In this document: positions 60,398-64,000 of the stretch, piece after piece
How positions within the stretch are numbered: the first letter of the stretch is position 1
Layout of the letters: every line of letters begins with the position of its first letter
DNA from: Deltaproteobacteria bacterium
GTDB lineage: Bacteria > Desulfobacterota > Desulfobulbia > Desulfobulbales > Desulfocapsaceae
DNA: 64,000 nt
Assembly: GCA_026388715.1 (NCBI GenBank)
Contig: JAPLJF010000034.1
Location: 1 to 64,000 of the forward strand
Direction: 5' to 3'
Position numbers and translations under genes: made by a program
The notes under the pieces: generated by a model
Told to the model about the DNA's origin: nothing
The model's database searches: none
What the model saw: the letters and a program-made list of their open reading frames with translations, nothing else

Positions 60398-61582
60398 ATG
60401 TCATTTTCTCTCGCCCCGTTTCAACAGGCCCTGATCACCTGGTTTCACACGGAACAGCGCGCCCTGCCCTGGCGCCAAGGTTATGTCCCTTATCAGATCT
60501 GGATCTCAGAGATCATGCTCCAACAGACCCAGATGGAGAGAGTCACCCTGTTCTTTGACCGCTGGCTGCAACAGTTCCCGGACATCCACTCTCTGGCCCT
60601 GGCCCCGGAAGGCAAGGTGCTCAAGTGCTGGGAAGGACTTGGCTATTACAGCCGGGCCCGCAATATCCGCAAATGCGCCGGGATCATTGTCCGGGATCAT
60701 GACGGGATTATCCCCAGCGACCCGAAAACCCTGCTGGCCCTGCCTGGCATTGGTCCCTATACTGCCGGCGCCATCGCCTCCATCGCCTACAATCTCCCGG
60801 TTCCCTTGGTCGATGCCAATATCGGCCGGCTCTTTGCCCGGCTCTTCGATATCGATATCCCGCTGACGCAGGCAAAAAAACTCCTCTGGCAAAAGGCGGA
60901 AGGACTGGTGCCCGAAGACCAGGCCCGCTCCTTTAACCAGGGATTGATGGAACTAGGGGCGCTGATCTGTACCCCGAAAGATCCCGCCTGCGGGCAATGT
61001 CCCGTAAACCCCTTCTGCATCGCCCACCGGGATAAGCTGATCGCCGAACGTCCCATTCCGCAAAAAGGAAAAAAACAGATCACCATCGAAATGGCAACCG
61101 GTATTTTGATCCATCCGCAAGGAAATGGTCAGTTATTTATCCAGCAACGACTGGCCGATGATGTCTGGGGTAGTCTCTGGGAATTCCCCGGAGGCCGGCT
61201 CAAAGAAGGGGAGCGACCTGAACAGGCCGTTGTTCGCGAGTTTTTTGAAGAGACTGGATTTACCGTGCGGGTCGACAAGAAAATAACAACCACCATCCAT
61301 CATTACACCCGCTACAAGGTGATCCTTCACTGCTTCCTCTGTTCCTTTGACCTCCTTGAATCAGAGGCGCACCCAGACCCCATTCTCTATGCCGCCCAGG
61401 AATACCGCTGGGTACTCTTGCCCGAGTTGGCTGATTTTGCCTTCCCGGCAGGCCACAGAAAACTCATCGAGTTCATGAACATTCAACCTCTATTCTTTGA
61501 CTCAATAACGTCACGGGAAAGCCACACCAGCAGGAGCACGGGAAGCCCCATCAAGGCCGTCATGAGGAAAAAAGATTCATAG
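60398..61582 (+). CDS. mutY: A/G-specific adenine glycosylase
   Basis: 394 aa; HhH LLALPGIGPYTAGAIAS, FeS CTPKDPACGQCPVNPFC, C-terminal NUDIX-like domain. Confidence 0.95.
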   Translation: MSFSLAPFQQALITWFHTEQRALPWRQGYVPYQIWISEIMLQQTQMERVTLFFDRWLQQFPDIHSLALAPEGKVLKCWEGLGYYSRARNIRKCAGIIVRDHDGIIPSDPKTLLALPGIGPYTAGAIASIAYNLPVPLVDANIGRLFARLFDIDIPLTQAKKLLWQKAEGLVPEDQARSFNQGLMELGALICTPKDPACGQCPVNPFCIAHRDKLIAERPIPQKGKKQITIEMATGILIHPQGNGQLFIQQRLADDVWGSLWEFPGGRLKEGERPEQAVVREFFEETGFTVRVDKKITTTIHHYTRYKVILHCFLCSFDLLESEAHPDPILYAAQEYRWVLLPELADFAFPAGHRKLIEFMNIQPLFFDSITSRESHTSRSTGSPIKAVMRKKDS

Positions 61583-63066
61583 CCCCAGGCGGCAACAATC
61601 GTCCCGGAATAGCCGCCAATAAGTTTGGGAAACAGGGTCATGAGCGAGCTGAACAGGGCATACTGGACTGCGGTAAAAGAGATATTGGTCAGACTGGAGA
61701 GAAAGGCAATAAAGGCGGTACTGGCAAGTCCGGAGCAAAAATTGTCAGCACCAATGACAAAAGTCAACACCGTCAGATCTGCGCCGCTTTGAGCCAGAAG
61801 CATGAACAGCAAATTGGCACCAACGGCCAGCAGGGCGCCGGCAAAGAGAATGACATACACCCCGAAACGCACGGTCAGCATCCCACCAAAAAAGCCGCCA
61901 ACCAGGGTCATGCCCAGGCCAAAGGTCTTGGTCACCGTGGCAATCACATTCTTGCTGAACCCCATATCCAGATAAAAGACGTTGGATACCACGCCGAGAA
62001 CGATATCTGAGACCCGGTAAAAACCGACGAGGAGGAGAAGCAAAATCGCCGTCTTTATGCCATATCTGCTAAAAAAATCCCGCAACGGGGCAACATAGGT
62101 CGCACGCACCACCTCCTGATCGACAATACCAAGCAGGACAGCGCCCCTGGCGACAACGACCGCCACCCCCAGAGCGAGCATCAGACGGCAAGACTCCACC
62201 ACAAACCCGACCAGTTCAACATGGGTTCCCGCTCCCTTAATAAATTTTTCCTTTGCGGAAGCGACAAGCGGGGCACTGAAAAAAAAGCCGCCGCCAAAAG
62301 AGGCCGCCACCAGCACAAACAGGATCAGAAATCGCAGATAGTGTTGCACCGAGTAGTGGTGCGTGTTGGCGCCCTCATTTATCTCTGGTTCCGTAATGCA
62401 CAGGGTGGTGATCACCCCGACAGACATGACCCCGGCCATGATCAGATAGGTCATCTGCCAGGCCTCAAAACGATACAGCTCCCTGGTCGTTCCAAAAAGG
62501 GTGGCCAGATACAGCGACCCGGCGCCGGCAACCAGCATCCCGATCCGGTAGCCGGCAACATAACTGGACGCGAGCAACGCCTGCATGGACACGCCGATAC
62601 ATTCGATGCGATAGGCGTCAATGACGATATCCTGAGTGGCAGAGGAAAATCCCAGCAGAACCGCGGCCAGGGCCATCGCGATCATCTTCCTCTCACCCAG
62701 AACCGGATTGGTACAGGCCATCCACACAATGGCTGCCATGATGGACAACTGGGCCACCAGCAGCCAGGAACGCCGCCTGCCCAGCTTACTGGTGAGCAGA
62801 GGCAGAGGCATCTTGTCGATGAGCGGGGCCCAGATGAACTTAAAGGAATAGCCAAGGGCGGCCCAACTGAAAAAAGTGACGGCGGCACGATCAATTCCAG
62901 CCTCACGCAACCAGACAGAGAGTGTGGAAAAAATCAGCAGAATTGGGATACCCGCAGAAAAACCCAGGAGAAACAAGATCAAGACCTGGGGATGCAGCCA
63001 GGCCTGGAACATTCGGTCACGGGCCGCAGTTTTCTCATTTTTCTTGCTCATTCTTGTCTTTTCCAT
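61483..63066 (-). CDS. MFS transporter, AmpG-like
   Basis: 527 aa; LLGFSAGIPILLIFSTLSVWLREAGID, FIWAPLIDKMPLPLL, TQDIVIDAYRIE. Confidence 0.88.
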   Translation of the reverse strand: MEKTRMSKKNEKTAARDRMFQAWLHPQVLILFLLGFSAGIPILLIFSTLSVWLREAGIDRAAVTFFSWAALGYSFKFIWAPLIDKMPLPLLTSKLGRRRSWLLVAQLSIMAAIVWMACTNPVLGERKMIAMALAAVLLGFSSATQDIVIDAYRIECIGVSMQALLASSYVAGYRIGMLVAGAGSLYLATLFGTTRELYRFEAWQMTYLIMAGVMSVGVITTLCITEPEINEGANTHHYSVQHYLRFLILFVLVAASFGGGFFFSAPLVASAKEKFIKGAGTHVELVGFVVESCRLMLALGVAVVVARGAVLLGIVDQEVVRATYVAPLRDFFSRYGIKTAILLLLLVGFYRVSDIVLGVVSNVFYLDMGFSKNVIATVTKTFGLGMTLVGGFFGGMLTVRFGVYVILFAGALLAVGANLLFMLLAQSGADLTVLTFVIGADNFCSGLASTAFIAFLSSLTNISFTAVQYALFSSLMTLFPKLIGGYSGTIVAAWGYESFFLMTALMGLPVLLLVWLSRDVIESKNRG

Positions 63067-63113
63067 CCAATATGGTTATGCTACATATGATAATAACTGA
63101 TATTCTCTCACAA

Positions 63114-63294
63114 GCCGTTAAAATAAAATAACCATATTATTTAAATGGCCATAACGGCATAAGGAGCCATTATGAAATTTGCTAGACGCCACTCACAGAA
63201 ACAACCGGAAAAGATTAGCTATTTCTTTGAAGCGGCATAAGGTGCCGTAATAAAATAAGCAAAAAAGCACTGCTTATTTCATAACGGCACCTAA
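63114..63294. repeat. Composite dispersed element copy with 3' hairpin TAAGGTGCCGT.../...ACGGCACCTAA
   Basis: 24-nt arms at 63238-63261 and 63271-63294; 110-bp homology to 58990-59099. Confidence 0.85.
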
Positions 63295-63363
63295 AAAGCA
63301 GATACGTTTCTTTTTCTACTGAAATCATCGCCACAGATCAAGACATAAACACCTTTCATCCCC

Positions 63364-64000
63364 ATGCCCATACAAACTTACAATACATTAACCCGCAAAA
63401 AAGAGCCTCTCGTACCGCTTACGAACGGTCATATCAAACTGTATGTCTGCGGAATCACGTCCTATGACTTCTGCCACATCGGCCATGCCCGATCAGCCCT
63501 GGCCTTTGATATGATCGTCCGTTATCTGCGCTACCGTGGATATACCGTCACCTATGTCCGCAATTTCACTGACATTGACGACAAAATCATCAACCGGGCT
63601 GCCGAGCAGGGTGTCAGCGCCAGTGCCCTGGCTGGGCGCTTTATCGATGAATTTTATGTGGATATGGACAGGCTGGGTGTCGATCGCCCGACCCTTGAAC
63701 CCCGCGCCACCGAACACATCCAGGAGATGATCGATCTGATTGGCGAACTGATTGGCAAAGGACTGGCCTATCAGTCAGGCGCCGATGTCTATTATTCGGT
63801 AAATGGGTTTCCTGAATACGGCAAGCTCTCAGGCCGCAACCTGGCTGACATGCAGGCAGGCGCCCGCATCGCCATCAATGAAAACAAGAACAATCCCATG
63901 GACTTTGTCCTGTGGAAAGGATCAAAACCCGGCGAACCAACCTGGGACAGCCCCTGGGGGCCAGGCCGCCCCGGCTGGCATATCGAATGCTCGGCCATGA
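63364..64000 (+). CDS. cysS: Cysteinyl-tRNA synthetase (partial, runs off the right edge)
   Basis: Own translation: [79 protein letters not shown]...[10 protein letters not shown]. Confidence 0.95.
   Translation, partial: MPIQTYNTLTRKKEPLVPLTNGHIKLYVCGITSYDFCHIGHARSALAFDMIVRYLRYRGYTVTYVRNFTDIDDKIINRAAEQGVSASALAGRFIDEFYVDMDRLGVDRPTLEPRATEHIQEMIDLIGELIGKGLAYQSGADVYYSVNGFPEYGKLSGRNLADMQAGARIAINENKNNPMDFVLWKGSKPGEPTWDSPWGPGRPGWHIECSAM

Overview
The window is about 64 kb of ordinary-looking chromosome, probably from a Gram-negative Desulfobacterota-like bacterium (lineage is inference). It starts in the 5' end of a 16S rRNA gene on the minus strand and ends inside cysS on the plus strand. Most of it is core metabolism and cell envelope: selA, pilT, ferredoxin, alr, argS, an ArgA-like GNAT, secA, pfkA, two tandem PPK2 genes, a histidine kinase/NtrC-type regulator pair, glmS-namZ-like-lpxD-fabZ, pyrE, hflX, an AGCS symporter, an aminotransferase, tamA-tamB, an RlmD-like methyltransferase, a minor-pilin/PilY1 operon, cdaA-cdaR-glmM (c-di-AMP), a DUF748/AsmA-like protein, mutY and an AmpG-like transporter. 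I see no CRISPR array, prophage or intact transposase. The most interesting signal is in the intergenic DNA. A dispersed family of palindromic elements (terminus TTAGGAGCCGTTACGAAATA and variants) occurs at about eight loci, often touching stop codons. It includes a 110-bp pair with a compensatory base-pair change in the stem. Other items worth checking: a toxin-antitoxin pair inside the cdaA-cdaR-glmM cluster whose ParE-like toxin appears frameshifted at its conserved C-terminus, a second palindromic repeat that supplies the stop codon of cdaR, Cys-rich modules inserted in PilY1, and two further palindrome families.
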